This document shows positions 52,920-62,699 of a DNA stretch of 64,000 bases, in pieces. The stretch spans positions 992,001-1,056,000 of the forward strand of contig NZ_CP014504.1 of NCBI RefSeq assembly GCF_001590605.1, written 5' to 3'. The notes under the pieces were generated by a model. The model did not search any database. It had not been told where the DNA came from and saw only the letters and a program-made list of their open reading frames with translations. The position numbers and the translations under genes were made by a program. The stretch's first letter is position 1. Each line of letters begins with the position of its first letter. Origin of the DNA: Pedobacter cryoconitis. Its GTDB lineage: Bacteria; Bacteroidota; Bacteroidia; Sphingobacteriales; Sphingobacteriaceae.

Positions 52920-54776
52920 ATGAAGATTGTAATTGCAGAGAAACCATCCGTTGCACGTGAATTAGCTAAAGTATTTGGCGCAACGGGTAGAAAAGACGGA
53001 TACATTGAGGGGAAAGGTTATACTTTCACCTGGGCATTCGGACATCTGCTGCAATTGGCACCCCCGCAGGAATATGGCTTTATTGGCTGGAGAAGACAAC
53101 ATCTGCCCATGCTTCCGGCTAAATTTAAACTGGCGATCCGGAAAATTAAAACCAAGGATGGTTTTGTTGAAGATCCAGGCGTAAGAAAGCAGCTCGATAT
53201 TATCAAGAAACTTTTTGATGAGGCTACAGAGATTATCGTCGCAACGGATGCCGGGAGGGAAGGTGAACTCATTTTCCGCTATATCTATTATTTCCTGAAA
53301 TGTAAAAAACCGTTTAAAAGACTTTGGATCTCCTCGCAGACTGACGAAGCTATTAAAGAAGGATTCCGGAACCTGAAACCCGGTACTGATTATGACACGC
53401 TATTTAATTCGGCACATTGCAGGTCAGAATCTGACTGGTTGGTCGGAATGAATGCTACTCAGGCCCTAAGTATATCCGCTGGTTCAAGATCAGTACTTTC
53501 GCTGGGCAGGGTACAAACACCCACTTTAGCAATGATCTGCTCCAGGTTTATTGAAACTAAGAATTTTGTACCCCAATTATATTATCAGCTGGGGATACAG
53601 CTGGATAAGGACGGACAACTTTTTAAGGCCGTTTCTATAGTCAACTTTAATGTAAAAGAAGAAGCTCAGGTTTTATTTGACAAGATTGAAGATACAGGCT
53701 CTGGATTCCCAACCGGAGGAAAGATCCTGGATGTGGAAGCTAAGCCGCGTAAAGAACCCCCTCCATTATTGCACGATTTAAGTAGCTTACAACAAGAGGC
53801 CAATAAGCGTAAAGGTTATACCGCAGATCAGACGCTTAACCTGCTGCAGAATTTATATGAAAGTAAACTGGTTTCCTATCCGCGTACAGGTAGCAGGTAT
53901 ATTGGAGATGATGTTTTTGCTGGTGTTCCTCAACTGATTACACAGCTGACAACACACCCTGATTTTGGAAAACAGGCAGAGTTCTTAATGACTGTACCTT
54001 TGAATAAAAGAAGTGTGAATGCAAAAAAGGTTACCGATCACCACGCTATTTTACCAACAGGGGAAACCCCTGCTCATTTAAGTGCAGATAAACAGGCTGT
54101 ATATGATATGGTTGTGGGGCGTATGCTGGAAGCTTTCCATCAGGAATGTATAAAAGAGGTAACTAAAATAACGATTGAATCCGGTTCCCTGTTTATTGCA
54201 AATGGAACAGTAATCCGCTCTGCAGGATGGCGATCGGTATTAAATGATAAAGAAGAAGATAAGAAAGATGAGGATAACCCTTCTCTTCCAAAAGTTAAAA
54301 AGGGTGAACTGTTACCTATTGTAGAAAAGGCCTTATTAGAGAAACAGACTAAACCTAAGCCTTTGTATAATGAAGCATCTTTATTGAAAGCACTGGAAAC
54401 TTCTGGTAAAGAGATTGAAGATGAAGAACTTCGTTATGCAATGAAAGATAGTGGACTGGGAACTCCGGCAACCAGGGCATCAATCATCGAAACCCTGATT
54501 ACCAGAGAATATATTATGCGGGAGAAAAGAAATCTTGTCCCGACTTTTAAAGGTCTGGCAGTTTATGATGTAGTGAAAGATCAGAAGATTGCACAAGCAG
54601 AATTGACTGGCTCTTGGGAAAAAAGACTGGAAGAAATCCGGTCTGGAGCTTCTGTTGCAGACTTTAAAGCAGAAATCTCTGAATATACAAGATCAATTAC
54701 CAATGAATTACTTGCTGCAGGAGCAGGGCTGGCAGAAAAATTAGTTCCAAAGAAAGAAGATCCGGCGGTCGTATAG
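52920..54776 (+). CDS. topB: DNA topoisomerase III
   Basis: 618 residues, type IA. N-terminal Toprim domain (MKIVIAEKPSVAREL; ATDAGREGELI), the helical core SLGRVQTPTLAMI, and the catalytic Tyr320 in LVSYPRTGSRYI. C-terminus ends without Cys-rich zinc fingers, unlike some long homologs. It unlinks DNA catenanes. Preceded by 282 bp with no feature that I recognise. Confidence 0.95.
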   Translation: MKIVIAEKPSVARELAKVFGATGRKDGYIEGKGYTFTWAFGHLLQLAPPQEYGFIGWRRQHLPMLPAKFKLAIRKIKTKDGFVEDPGVRKQLDIIKKLFDEATEIIVATDAGREGELIFRYIYYFLKCKKPFKRLWISSQTDEAIKEGFRNLKPGTDYDTLFNSAHCRSESDWLVGMNATQALSISAGSRSVLSLGRVQTPTLAMICSRFIETKNFVPQLYYQLGIQLDKDGQLFKAVSIVNFNVKEEAQVLFDKIEDTGSGFPTGGKILDVEAKPRKEPPPLLHDLSSLQQEANKRKGYTADQTLNLLQNLYESKLVSYPRTGSRYIGDDVFAGVPQLITQLTTHPDFGKQAEFLMTVPLNKRSVNAKKVTDHHAILPTGETPAHLSADKQAVYDMVVGRMLEAFHQECIKEVTKITIESGSLFIANGTVIRSAGWRSVLNDKEEDKKDEDNPSLPKVKKGELLPIVEKALLEKQTKPKPLYNEASLLKALETSGKEIEDEELRYAMKDSGLGTPATRASIIETLITREYIMREKRNLVPTFKGLAVYDVVKDQKIAQAELTGSWEKRLEEIRSGASVADFKAEISEYTRSITNELLAAGAGLAEKLVPKKEDPAVV

Positions 54777-54807
54777 CAATAGCATTTTTGAATTTGTTTT
54801 CAAAAAG

Positions 54808-54834
54808 GGTAATATTTCAAAAAGGATATTATCC
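54808..54834. terminator. Weak hairpin between convergent genes
   Basis: GGGTAATAT (54808-54816) and ATATTATCC (54826-54834) pair with one mismatch, 9-nt loop, followed by TATTTTC. It is in the gap between topB and the leftward aminotransferase. Confidence 0.4.
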
Positions 54835-55653
54835 TATTTTCTTCAGCAGCAAAGCAGATAATTGGGTGGTAATCTTTCCCACTTTACCGTCACCAATTTC
54901 TTTACCATCTACTTTTAGCACCGGAAGGATATTTTTCGTTGTGCTGGTCATAAAGGCTTCACTTGCATTATAAAGTTCCTCCACGCTAAACTCACGTTCA
55001 GTTAGTTGAAAACCTGTGTCTTCGAGATTTAAGATGTTTTTACGGATTACTCCAGCCAGAATGTTGTCTTTAGCAGTAACGACTTCACCCTCAGTAGTTA
55101 CTATAAAAAAGTTGGCCCTTGGCGTTTCTCTGACAAAGCCATTATACTGATACAATACATCATTCGCATTCTTCTCTTTAATAAATGGTTGTAACCAGAT
55201 TGCCATAGCATAATCCAGCGTTTTCATTTCTGAAAACTGTCTTTGATAGGGATAAGTAACCAAAGTAGTTCCTTCAGCTTGAAGCCCCTTAGGTAACGTT
55301 AAGGCCGTCTGTGTAATGATCAGGTTCTGTGCAGCCGGAAGGGTATAAGCATCAGCAGCATAACCACCTGTTAAAGTCATCTTGATCCCTGAATCCGGTA
55401 AATTATTTCTTTGCATCAATTCAGCAATAATATCTTTTAGTTCTGCAGGAGTTTGACTGATCTGCAGATGCATTTTTTTTGCTGAATTATAAAATCGGGC
55501 TATATGGTCATCTAAAAAAACAGGTTTACCATTTATTGTTTTAAAGAAATCAAATATTCCATAGCCTCTTTGTATGGAAAGATCTGTAACTAATAAGGAA
55601 GCTTGTGTTTCCGCTATAAAAGCATGGTTTAGAAAAACAGTATTAACTTTCAT
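54829..55653 (-). CDS. Class IV PLP aminotransferase (IlvE/PabC/D-amino acid type)
   Basis: 274 residues. SIQRGYGIFDFFKTINGKPV at the N-terminus, the PLP-Lys region EMKTLDYAMAIW, and VRETPRANFFIV with the E that pairs the cofactor ring nitrogen. Family members transfer amino groups of branched-chain or D-amino acids or act as aminodeoxychorismate lyase. Which of these applies is not clear. Confidence 0.87.
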   Translation of the reverse strand: MKVNTVFLNHAFIAETQASLLVTDLSIQRGYGIFDFFKTINGKPVFLDDHIARFYNSAKKMHLQISQTPAELKDIIAELMQRNNLPDSGIKMTLTGGYAADAYTLPAAQNLIITQTALTLPKGLQAEGTTLVTYPYQRQFSEMKTLDYAMAIWLQPFIKEKNANDVLYQYNGFVRETPRANFFIVTTEGEVVTAKDNILAGVIRKNILNLEDTGFQLTEREFSVEELYNASEAFMTSTTKNILPVLKVDGKEIGDGKVGKITTQLSALLLKKIG

Positions 55654-55845
55654 TATTCGCTCTCTTTAGGGTATGGTAAGGTATTACAATTAAAAAGGTG
55701 CTGCTAATTAACAGGTCCGTGCAATATTAATAAATTTCCCGGGCTTGATACTTCATCCAATTGTTATATTCGTTCTAGAATTTCTATGTATAACATTTTA
55801 AGCTGATGTTATTGCATAGTTTTTATAATTAGCTATTCTGAACCT

Positions 55846-56940
55846 ATGTATATCACTTTATTTATTCTCGGCGCATTATCCTTATTGGTTTATGCCATTT
55901 TAACCTTACCGGTTTTTGGTCGTTTGCCTGAAGGTGCAAGGCTGGAACGTATCCGGCGGTTGCCTAATGCACAAGGCGATGAACTCCAAAACCAATCTTT
56001 AACATCCATGGTGCCAGAAGATGGTTATTTTGCAATTTTCAAAGCCATGCTGAAAGGTAACCCTAACAGCAGGCCGTCAGCTATTTTACCACATGTTTCA
56101 CCAGAACTCGATTCCGTATCAGGTACAAAAGTTACCTGGTTTGGACACTCGTCTTATTTATTGCAACTGGATACTTTAAAAATACTGGTGGATCCCATAT
56201 TTAGTAAAACACCATCTCCATTTTCTTTTATCGGTAAAAAACAATACGCTGGTACTGATTTTATCAGCGCAGAAGATTTTCCTGCAATTGATGTGCTTTT
56301 GATTACCCATGATCATTATGATCACATGGATTATCAAAGTATATTAAAGCTAAAGGATAGTGTAAAACACTTTTTAACCTCGGCAGGTGCAGGATCTCAT
56401 TTAATCCGCTGGGGAATTCCAGCAGAAAAAATTACCGAATTGGCATGGGAGGAAGAAGCTGTTTTATTTGGGCTGAAATTCACAGCAAAACCAGCAAGAC
56501 ATTTTACTGGAAGATTGTTTAAACGCAACCGTACCTTATGGTCATCGTTTATTTTGGAAACTCCTGAACATAAGTTGTTTTTGGGCGGAGATTCTGGTTA
56601 TGACAGCCATTTTAAGCTTATTGGTGAGGAACAGGGCCCCTTTGATCTGGCAATTTTAGAATGCGGGCAGTACAACGAGTTATGGCCTTTAATTCATATG
56701 TTTCCTGAACAAACAGTGATGGCAGCAAAAGATCTGAAAGCAAAAGTACTTTTGCCTGTGCATTGGGGAAAGTTCACGCTGGCTTTACATGACTGGAATG
56801 ACTCTGTTTTACGGGTTACCAAAAGTGCTGAAGAATCAGCCCAGCAGATCACAACTCCATTAATGGGCGAAACCTTTGTACTCGGTGGACCTTATCCAGA
56901 TACAAAATGGTGGCTAAATGTAGAGAATGGTAAACAATAG
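55846..56940 (+). CDS. Metallo-beta-lactamase fold hydrolase (UlaG/NAPE-PLD-like)
   Basis: 364 residues with an N-terminal membrane segment (MYITLFILGALSLLVYAILT). The zinc motif is ITHDHYDHMD, preceded by TWFGHSSYLLQLD and followed by KLFLGGDSGYDSHF and LPVHWGKF, as in N-acylphosphatidylethanolamine phospholipase-like proteins. Substrate unknown. Confidence 0.9.
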   Translation: MYITLFILGALSLLVYAILTLPVFGRLPEGARLERIRRLPNAQGDELQNQSLTSMVPEDGYFAIFKAMLKGNPNSRPSAILPHVSPELDSVSGTKVTWFGHSSYLLQLDTLKILVDPIFSKTPSPFSFIGKKQYAGTDFISAEDFPAIDVLLITHDHYDHMDYQSILKLKDSVKHFLTSAGAGSHLIRWGIPAEKITELAWEEEAVLFGLKFTAKPARHFTGRLFKRNRTLWSSFILETPEHKLFLGGDSGYDSHFKLIGEEQGPFDLAILECGQYNELWPLIHMFPEQTVMAAKDLKAKVLLPVHWGKFTLALHDWNDSVLRVTKSAEESAQQITTPLMGETFVLGGPYPDTKWWLNVENGKQ

Positions 56941-56974
56941 TTTTTAATGCTTGTTATACCTGTGAATTCAAAAT

Positions 56975-57316
56975 ATGAAAGCTATGAAAACGGATCTTAT
57001 AGAAATTTTTCAAACAATCAGGGCAACTTTACAACCTTATACTACTTTAGGCTTCAACGATGGGACAAATAGCGATCAGAAATACGATCTTTGGGCTGCT
57101 TCTCCTGCACAGCAGGATGGAGAGGGAAAATCTGGCGTATTCTTTCTCAGCATAGAGATTAAGGATGACCATGTTGCTTTTGAATTATTGCCTGATTCTA
57201 TTCCTCAGCATGAGCGCACAATGTTTATTAAAGAGCTGGATGATGTAACTTTGAATTTAATAGAAGATAAAGTTGCTGCCGGCTACAAGATATTCAAAGC
57301 GCATGAATGGGTTTAA
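56975..57316 (+). CDS. Hypothetical small soluble protein
   Basis: 113 residues; ATGs at 56975 and 56984 are both possible starts. Alternating strands (GVFFLSIEIKDDHVAFELLP) and a C-terminal helix (IEDKVAAGYKIFKAHEWV). No recognised motif. Same direction as its neighbours, 34 nt after the hydrolase. Confidence 0.65.
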   Translation: MKAMKTDLIEIFQTIRATLQPYTTLGFNDGTNSDQKYDLWAASPAQQDGEGKSGVFFLSIEIKDDHVAFELLPDSIPQHERTMFIKELDDVTLNLIEDKVAAGYKIFKAHEWV

Positions 57317-57375
57317 GGAAACTTGGAATTGAGTGGAGATAAAAAGAGCAGGTATTGCTATAACAAAAAACAAGA

Positions 57376-58230
57376 GTGAGTATACAAGAAATAAGCTGGC
57401 AACAAGAGCTTAAACAAGCGTTACTGGATATTGGCATGGAGTCAGAACTTTATACTTCTGACTCTTTTCTTTTATTGAAGTTCCTGGATAATGATAAATT
57501 GTATCTTAATTTATTAAGTATAACAATCCATCCTGGTTCAGCAGAAACGTTACGATTGCAACAGGAATATGCGGCTTCAGGTAACCAATTGATTCAGCTT
57601 TGGGAAGATATCTGGGCTGATAAACCAAAACAGATTCTGAGTCGTATTCGTGCATTAATGGGAAAGAACCAGCGGATTCATGGTAGAAAAACTTCTGTGG
57701 TGAATATAACTCAACCTCAGGCAGATACTTTTTTAAAAGAAAATCATCTTCAGGGATCAGCTAAAGCGAGGCATAGGTATGCCTTGGTTTTCGATAGTCA
57801 GTTCGTTGCTGTAGCTACCTTTAGTGGCAAAAGGAGAATGACCAGAAGACACGAAGATTATACCTCTGTTGAACTGATCAGGTTCGCCACTGCCGATGGA
57901 TTTACAGTACAGGGTGGCCTAAGCAAGCTGATTAAGCACTTCATCAAAGCTGTTCTCCCTAGTGATGTGATGACCTATGCCGACCTGGACTGGTCTTATG
58001 GAAAAGGATATACCAAGCTAGGCTTTGAACTGGTTGGGCAAATTCCCCCGGCAGAAATATGGCTGGATACGGTGAATAATATCCGCTATTTTCCGCATCG
58101 CTTGCCAGAGGAAATCAGTGTTGTTATTGCTCAACTAACAGGAGCAGAGAAAGCAACCTATTTAAAATCTTTAAACTATAGCCGTGTTTTTAATATGGGG
58201 AACCTGAAATATATCATACCATGCAAATAG
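57376..58230 (+). CDS. Protein of a phage-associated family, possibly GNAT-like
   Basis: 284 residues starting at GTG 57376. QLIQLWEDIWADKPKQILSR and RIHGRKTSVVN, then FLKENHLQGSAKARHRYALV, VELIRFATADGFTVQGGLSK and YADLDWSYGKGYTKLGFELV form a pattern that I know from phage hypothetical proteins with a W-E-D-W and NHLQG block. The second half may be GNAT-like. No catalytic residues can be named. It overlaps the start of miaA by 10 bp. No phage genes are nearby, which makes the chromosomal setting odd. Confidence 0.62.
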   Translation: MSIQEISWQQELKQALLDIGMESELYTSDSFLLLKFLDNDKLYLNLLSITIHPGSAETLRLQQEYAASGNQLIQLWEDIWADKPKQILSRIRALMGKNQRIHGRKTSVVNITQPQADTFLKENHLQGSAKARHRYALVFDSQFVAVATFSGKRRMTRRHEDYTSVELIRFATADGFTVQGGLSKLIKHFIKAVLPSDVMTYADLDWSYGKGYTKLGFELVGQIPPAEIWLDTVNNIRYFPHRLPEEISVVIAQLTGAEKATYLKSLNYSRVFNMGNLKYIIPCK

Positions 58231-59159
58231 AGAAAAACCCACTTTTAATTATACTTGGTCCAACGGCCTCAGGAAAAACTAAACTTGCGGTTAGTGTTGC
58301 AGCTGCATTGGATGGAGAAGTTATTAGTGCAGATAGCAGGCAGGTATTTAAGGATATGGATATTGGGACCGGAAAGGATCTGCATGAATACAAGATCGGT
58401 GAAAAACTTATTCCCTATCATTTGATTAATATCAGAGAGGCAGGTGAGCATTACAATGTGAATTCATTTAAAGAAGATTTCTATCAAATAGTTGAAAATC
58501 TTAACCAGCAGCATAAAGTACCAGTGCTGTGCGGTGGCACAGGCATGTACATTCACAGTATCCTGCAAAACCATCAATACACTGCGGTTCCTGTCAATGA
58601 AGAATTGCGCACAAGTCTTCCATCCCATGATATTGAAGCATTACGTAAAGTATTAGCAGGTTATCCGGCAGCATTAACAGCCCATGCAGATCTTTCTTCT
58701 GCTAAGAGGTTAGTCAGAGCTATTGAAATTGCAGCATATTTACAACATCATACATTAGTAGAAGAAAATCGTCCCTTGCTGAATCCTCTGGTGATCGGGT
58801 TGGGTGGAGCAGTTGATTCCCGCAGAGAAAGAATTTATAGCAGGCTAAATGAGCGTTTTGACAATGGTCTTATTGAAGAAGTCGAAGGGCTTTTAAAGCG
58901 TGGTGTAAGTGCTGAAATGTTGCTCTTCTATGGTTTGGAATATAAATTTATCACCGAATATCTTCAAAATAAGCTCAGTTTACCAGACTTAAAAGATAAA
59001 TTGTACATCGCAATCCGCCAATTTGCAAAGAGGCAGATGACTTTTTTCAGAAAAATGGAAAAAGACGGTATTATGATAAACTGGCTTGATTCAGCAATGG
59101 AACCCATCCAATTAAAGCAGGAAGTTATCAAATTATATACGGAGTCATTTGGCCAGTAA
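58221..59159 (+). CDS. miaA: tRNA dimethylallyltransferase
   Basis: 312 residues. P-loop IILGPTASGKTKLAV, the DSRQVFKDMDIGTGK substrate region, VLCGGTGMYIHSIL, and RLVRAIEI followed by the C-terminal RQFAKRQMTFFRKM. It adds the isopentenyl group to A37 of tRNAs reading UNN codons. Overlaps the end of the preceding gene. Confidence 0.95.
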   Translation: MQIEKNPLLIILGPTASGKTKLAVSVAAALDGEVISADSRQVFKDMDIGTGKDLHEYKIGEKLIPYHLINIREAGEHYNVNSFKEDFYQIVENLNQQHKVPVLCGGTGMYIHSILQNHQYTAVPVNEELRTSLPSHDIEALRKVLAGYPAALTAHADLSSAKRLVRAIEIAAYLQHHTLVEENRPLLNPLVIGLGGAVDSRRERIYSRLNERFDNGLIEEVEGLLKRGVSAEMLLFYGLEYKFITEYLQNKLSLPDLKDKLYIAIRQFAKRQMTFFRKMEKDGIMINWLDSAMEPIQLKQEVIKLYTESFGQ

Positions 59160-59175
59160 GCGGCTGTTACATAAG

Positions 59176-59197
59176 CTGATCAAGTCTTCTTGATCAG
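59176..59197 (+). terminator. Hairpin after miaA
   Basis: CTGATCAAG, TCTT loop, CTTGATCAG. Perfect 9-bp stem, 16 nt after the stop; no T-run, so termination efficiency is doubtful. Confidence 0.45.
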
Positions 59198-59392
59198 GCG
59201 CTGCAAGATATGTCGGCCTTGGTTATTGCTGAAAAACTTCCTGATTTGAAAAACGCTATCTATACCGTATTGAAGCTTGTTTGATAAGGAAAAAGAGCTG
59301 TTGATTATTGTAGTGGCATACATTTTGTATTTACCCCATGAAAGGTTGATAAAAATTGTCAATCGTCAAAACACATGAATAAATATAATAAA

Positions 59393-59947
59393 ATGAAAAA
59401 TTCTACTAAATATCTTGCTTCGGCAGCAGCTGTTGTGGCAATGTTTTTTACAACTAATGTTAGTGCTCAAAAAATAGGTGTTGGTGCAAATATAGGTATC
59501 CCTACAAATAACAATTATAGTGTTGCTGCTGGTATCGATGTGCGTGCACAGTTTGACCTAACTAAACAATTATCGGTTCCAATCGCAACTGGTTATAATC
59601 ACTATTTTGCAAAAGACCGTGTATATAGTGTAGGTGCTGTCAACAACATTGAAGTTCCTGACTATGCTTACATTCCTGTAAAAACTGGTTTAAAGTATTT
59701 CTTTGATCCAACGGGTTCAGGTATCTATGCAATGGGTGAAGTAGGTGCTGCTTTTGGTGTATCTAAAGATTCAAAAACAACTTTCCTTTATGCCCCAACT
59801 CTTGGTTACTCATGGAGTAATGGTTTAGACTTAGGTATTAAGTATGAAAATACTGGTAAAGGTGATGCATTACGTTATGCAAATAACTATGATAACAAAA
59901 GTGTAGGACAGATCGCTTTGCGTATCGCTTACGGTTTTAAACTATAG
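59393..59947 (+). CDS. Small outer membrane beta-barrel protein
   Basis: 184 residues from MKNSTKYLASAAAVVAMFFT, signal peptide ending NVSAQ; an upstream in-frame ATG at 59375 is an alternative start. The sequence VGANIGIPTNNNYSVAAGID followed by barrel strands and a final GFKL fits a small porin-like protein. It resembles the gene at 8359 in architecture. Confidence 0.8.
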   Translation: MKNSTKYLASAAAVVAMFFTTNVSAQKIGVGANIGIPTNNNYSVAAGIDVRAQFDLTKQLSVPIATGYNHYFAKDRVYSVGAVNNIEVPDYAYIPVKTGLKYFFDPTGSGIYAMGEVGAAFGVSKDSKTTFLYAPTLGYSWSNGLDLGIKYENTGKGDALRYANNYDNKSVGQIALRIAYGFKL

Positions 59948-59970
59948 TCAAAAAGATAAGTTAAATATAA

Positions 59971-60006
59971 AAAGGTGGGTGTCTTAAAAAGATACCCACC
60001 TTTTTT
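59971..60006 (+). terminator. Intrinsic terminator
   Basis: GGTGGGTGTC pairs with GATACCCACC (one G-T pair) and is followed by TTTTTT. Downstream of the barrel protein stop by about 25 nt. Confidence 0.9.
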
Positions 60007-60171
60007 GCTAAAAGAAATACCGGCAAGCCGGTATTTAACTAAGTCCATTAAAACCAGTTGCGTCAAATATAATCTTCCTGAATTACCGGATCACCTTATT
60101 AAACAATAGTTTAACCCTTATATTCACTAAGCCTGTAAAAACCATTTGTTCTACGGTAGTGCATTGATAAC

Positions 60172-60429
60172 TTATTTAAGCATTCTCAACAGCTGATCCT
60201 GCATAATAGATACTTTCGCTTCCAGATCATTGAACCTGTTATAAAGCTCTCCTGGCTCAGGGAATTCAAAGATAAAACCTGCTCTTAATTTCCATACTTC
60301 TATTACATCCGAAACGTCTAAAATTATATTCGGATATTCTCTCTTATTTTGATTATCAGATAGCAGGATAAGTTTTCCTGTTTCATGAATTCTGTTTAAA
60401 GAGCAGATAATTGGAAATGTGTTGCTCAA
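60172..60429 (-). CDS. Hypothetical small protein
   Basis: 85 residues. An N-terminal strand-rich half (KLILLSDNQNKREYPNIIL) and a C-terminal helix with heptad-like spacing (NRFNDLEAKVSIMQDQLLRM) suggest a short coiled coil. It faces the TetR gene divergently and may share its operator. Not recognised. Confidence 0.55.
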   Translation of the reverse strand: MSNTFPIICSLNRIHETGKLILLSDNQNKREYPNIILDVSDVIEVWKLRAGFIFEFPEPGELYNRFNDLEAKVSIMQDQLLRMLK

Positions 60430-60463
60430 AGCTATATTTTATTTATTATTTCATTAATGAATG

Positions 60464-60473
60464 AATATTCACT
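60464..60473. promoter_or_regulatory. TetR-type operator candidate
   Basis: Perfect palindrome TGAATATTCA, flanked AA..CTT, 26 bp before the TetR start and between the divergent pair. Such TGAATATTCA cores are common for TetR regulators of efflux genes in Bacteroidota; autoregulation is likely but inferred. Confidence 0.5.
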
Positions 60474-60499
60474 TATATTTGATTAATCATTTAATACTT

Positions 60500-61090
60500 A
60501 TGCGTACAAGAGATATAGAGAAAGAGAAGCTGGTAAAAAAAATTGCTGTAGAAACCATTGCAAATGGTGGTTTTGAAAGTTTTAGTATGAATAAGCTCGC
60601 CAAAGCTTGTGGCATTTCCGTAGCCACACTTTATATTTATTACAAGGACAAGGATGATCTTCTTTCCCAGCTTGCTGTAGAGCATGGTAGGGTGTTAGCA
60701 AAATCAATGCTGCATAATTTTGATGCTGAAGCTTCTTTTGAAGACGGGTTACGCCAGCAATGGGAAAACCGCTATCGGGAGTTGATCAATAACCCAATAT
60801 TAAGCAAGTTTAATGAACAGTTGAGGGCGTCTGTTTATCAGGATCAATTTCTCTCTACGTTAATGGAAGATGTTTTAGTGAAATTCAAAAGATTTAATGA
60901 TAATATTATCTCCCGCGGAGAAGTCAGGGAGATGCCTTTTGAAGTTTACTGGTCAGTTGCATTTGCACCGCTTTACGCTTTAATTAAGTTTAACAATGAA
61001 GGACAAAGCCTTGGTGGAAAGCCATTCAAGATGACAGATGAGATGTTATGGGAGGCTTTTGATCTGGTTGTGAAAGGATTGAAGAAGTAA
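60500..61090 (+). CDS. TetR/AcrR-family transcriptional repressor
   Basis: 196 residues from the ATG at 60500. The helix-turn-helix GFESFSMNKLAKACGISVAT followed by LYIYYKDKDDLL is canonical. The C-terminal part binds an unknown ligand. It heads a cluster with a small protein and an MFS exporter, the usual target of such a regulator. Confidence 0.92.
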   Translation: MRTRDIEKEKLVKKIAVETIANGGFESFSMNKLAKACGISVATLYIYYKDKDDLLSQLAVEHGRVLAKSMLHNFDAEASFEDGLRQQWENRYRELINNPILSKFNEQLRASVYQDQFLSTLMEDVLVKFKRFNDNIISRGEVREMPFEVYWSVAFAPLYALIKFNNEGQSLGGKPFKMTDEMLWEAFDLVVKGLKK

Positions 61091-61138
61091 ATTAAATGAT
61101 AATATATATAATTAAACAGCATTAAGAATGACAAAAAA

Positions 61139-61363
61139 ATGGAAAATTTCAATCATATCCTGCTTTTTAGAACAGATATAAAATCTGAAGCGGATAAACA
61201 GGCTTTACAGCCTTTATTGGACGAGAACAAAAATATTGAACAATGGAATGTGGATCTTGATGATGAAGACTATGTTTTAAGAATAGTTTCTTATAACCTA
61301 AAGCATGAGCAAATCATCCAAATGGTCCGTGATCACGGCTATATGTGTTGTGAATTAACTTAG
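61139..61363 (+). CDS. Small protein, possible ferredoxin-like (HMA-type) fold
   Basis: 74 residues: HILLFRTDIKSEADKQALQP, WNVDLDDEDYVLRIVSY, and a final HGYMCCELT. The beta-alpha-beta order resembles heavy-metal-associated domains, but the CxxC is absent, so metal binding is not implied. It lies 4 nt before the MFS gene and is probably co-expressed. Confidence 0.7.
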   Translation: MENFNHILLFRTDIKSEADKQALQPLLDENKNIEQWNVDLDDEDYVLRIVSYNLKHEQIIQMVRDHGYMCCELT

Positions 61364-61367
61364 AATT

Positions 61368-62645
61368 ATGAAAACTGAAGGAACTATACCTTTTTCGGGC
61401 TATCAAAAGATAGTAATCTTTATTTTAGCAATGACTCAATTTACTGTTATACTTGATTTTATGGTAATGTCTCCTTTGGGAGATATGCTGATTAAGTCTT
61501 TAAGTATGAAGCCTTCCTCTTTTGGGATTGCAGTTTCTGCTTATGCTTTCAGTGCAGGTATCTCAGGTTTATTAACTGCAGGTTTTGCAGATCGTTTTGA
61601 CCGTAAGAAACTGCTTTTATTCTTTTACAGTGGTTTCATTGTTGGAACCTTTTTATGCAGTTTAGCCAATTCCTTTGAGCTATTGGTTGCTGCACGTATT
61701 ATTACCGGCTTATTTGGCGGGGTAATCAGCTCTATTTCTATGGCTATTATTACCGACCTTTTTGGTTTACAGCAAAGGGGAAGAGTAATGGGCTTTATAC
61801 AAATGGGCTTCGGTGCAAGTCAGGTATTGGGTATCCCCATAGGTTTATATATCGCGAACAAATGGGGATGGGAGTCACCTTTTGTGATGGTAGCTGCGGT
61901 AGCCATAATCATTGCCATTTTAATTGTGGTGGTTTTAAAACCAATCAACAAACATCTTGGTTTGCAACATGACCGGTCTGCATTTAAGCATCTTTGGCAT
62001 ACAGTATCCAAAAAGAATTACCGGGTTGGTTTTGCAGCAACAGCTGCACTATCCATAGGTGGTTTTATGATGATGCCTTTTGGAAGTGTTTTTGCAGTTA
62101 ATAACCTGCATGTTACGGCTGGAGAGTTACCTGTATTATTTATGGTTTCCGGGGTAAGTTCATTGATTATTATGCCTTTAATTGGAAAGCTGAGTGATAC
62201 GGTGAGTAAATTCAGAATTTTCAGTATTGCTTCTATCTGGACCATACTGATCTGTGTAGCTTATACCAATTTATCTGCAACACCATTCTGGATCGTAATT
62301 GGCCTTAACGTGCTGATGATGATAGGGATTATGAGCCGTATGGTTCCAAGTTCCGCTTTAACAAGCGCAATCCCTGATATGGAAGACAGAGGCGCATTTA
62401 TGAGCATTAATTCTTCTATGCAGCAAATTGCAGGTGGAGTAGCGGCAGCAGTTTCAGGGATGATCGTCGTTCAGCAGACTAAATTTAGTCCTATAGAACA
62501 TTATGATATCGTTGGTTATGTGGTTGTAGTGGTCACATTGATCAGTATATTTTTAATGTACAGAGTGAACCAGCTGGCTAAAAAGAAAACAGTTACTGCA
62601 TCGCCTAAGGCAGAAGAGCCTGACCTGGTTATGTCGGAGTTTTAA
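61368..62645 (+). CDS. MFS exporter (DHA1-type)
   Basis: 425 residues, twelve predicted membrane segments. AGFADRFDRKKLLLFFYSGF is the loop 2-3 motif of DHA1 drug exporters; TGLFGGVISSISMAIITDLF is near motif C. Substrate unknown; drug or metabolite efflux controlled by the upstream TetR is the simplest reading. Confidence 0.9.
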   Translation: MKTEGTIPFSGYQKIVIFILAMTQFTVILDFMVMSPLGDMLIKSLSMKPSSFGIAVSAYAFSAGISGLLTAGFADRFDRKKLLLFFYSGFIVGTFLCSLANSFELLVAARIITGLFGGVISSISMAIITDLFGLQQRGRVMGFIQMGFGASQVLGIPIGLYIANKWGWESPFVMVAAVAIIIAILIVVVLKPINKHLGLQHDRSAFKHLWHTVSKKNYRVGFAATAALSIGGFMMMPFGSVFAVNNLHVTAGELPVLFMVSGVSSLIIMPLIGKLSDTVSKFRIFSIASIWTILICVAYTNLSATPFWIVIGLNVLMMIGIMSRMVPSSALTSAIPDMEDRGAFMSINSSMQQIAGGVAAAVSGMIVVQQTKFSPIEHYDIVGYVVVVVTLISIFLMYRVNQLAKKKTVTASPKAEEPDLVMSEF

Positions 62646-62699
62646 CAGTATTTACGGCTTTTTCGGCCAGTATGTTAAAGTAAATTAACGGAACGTATT

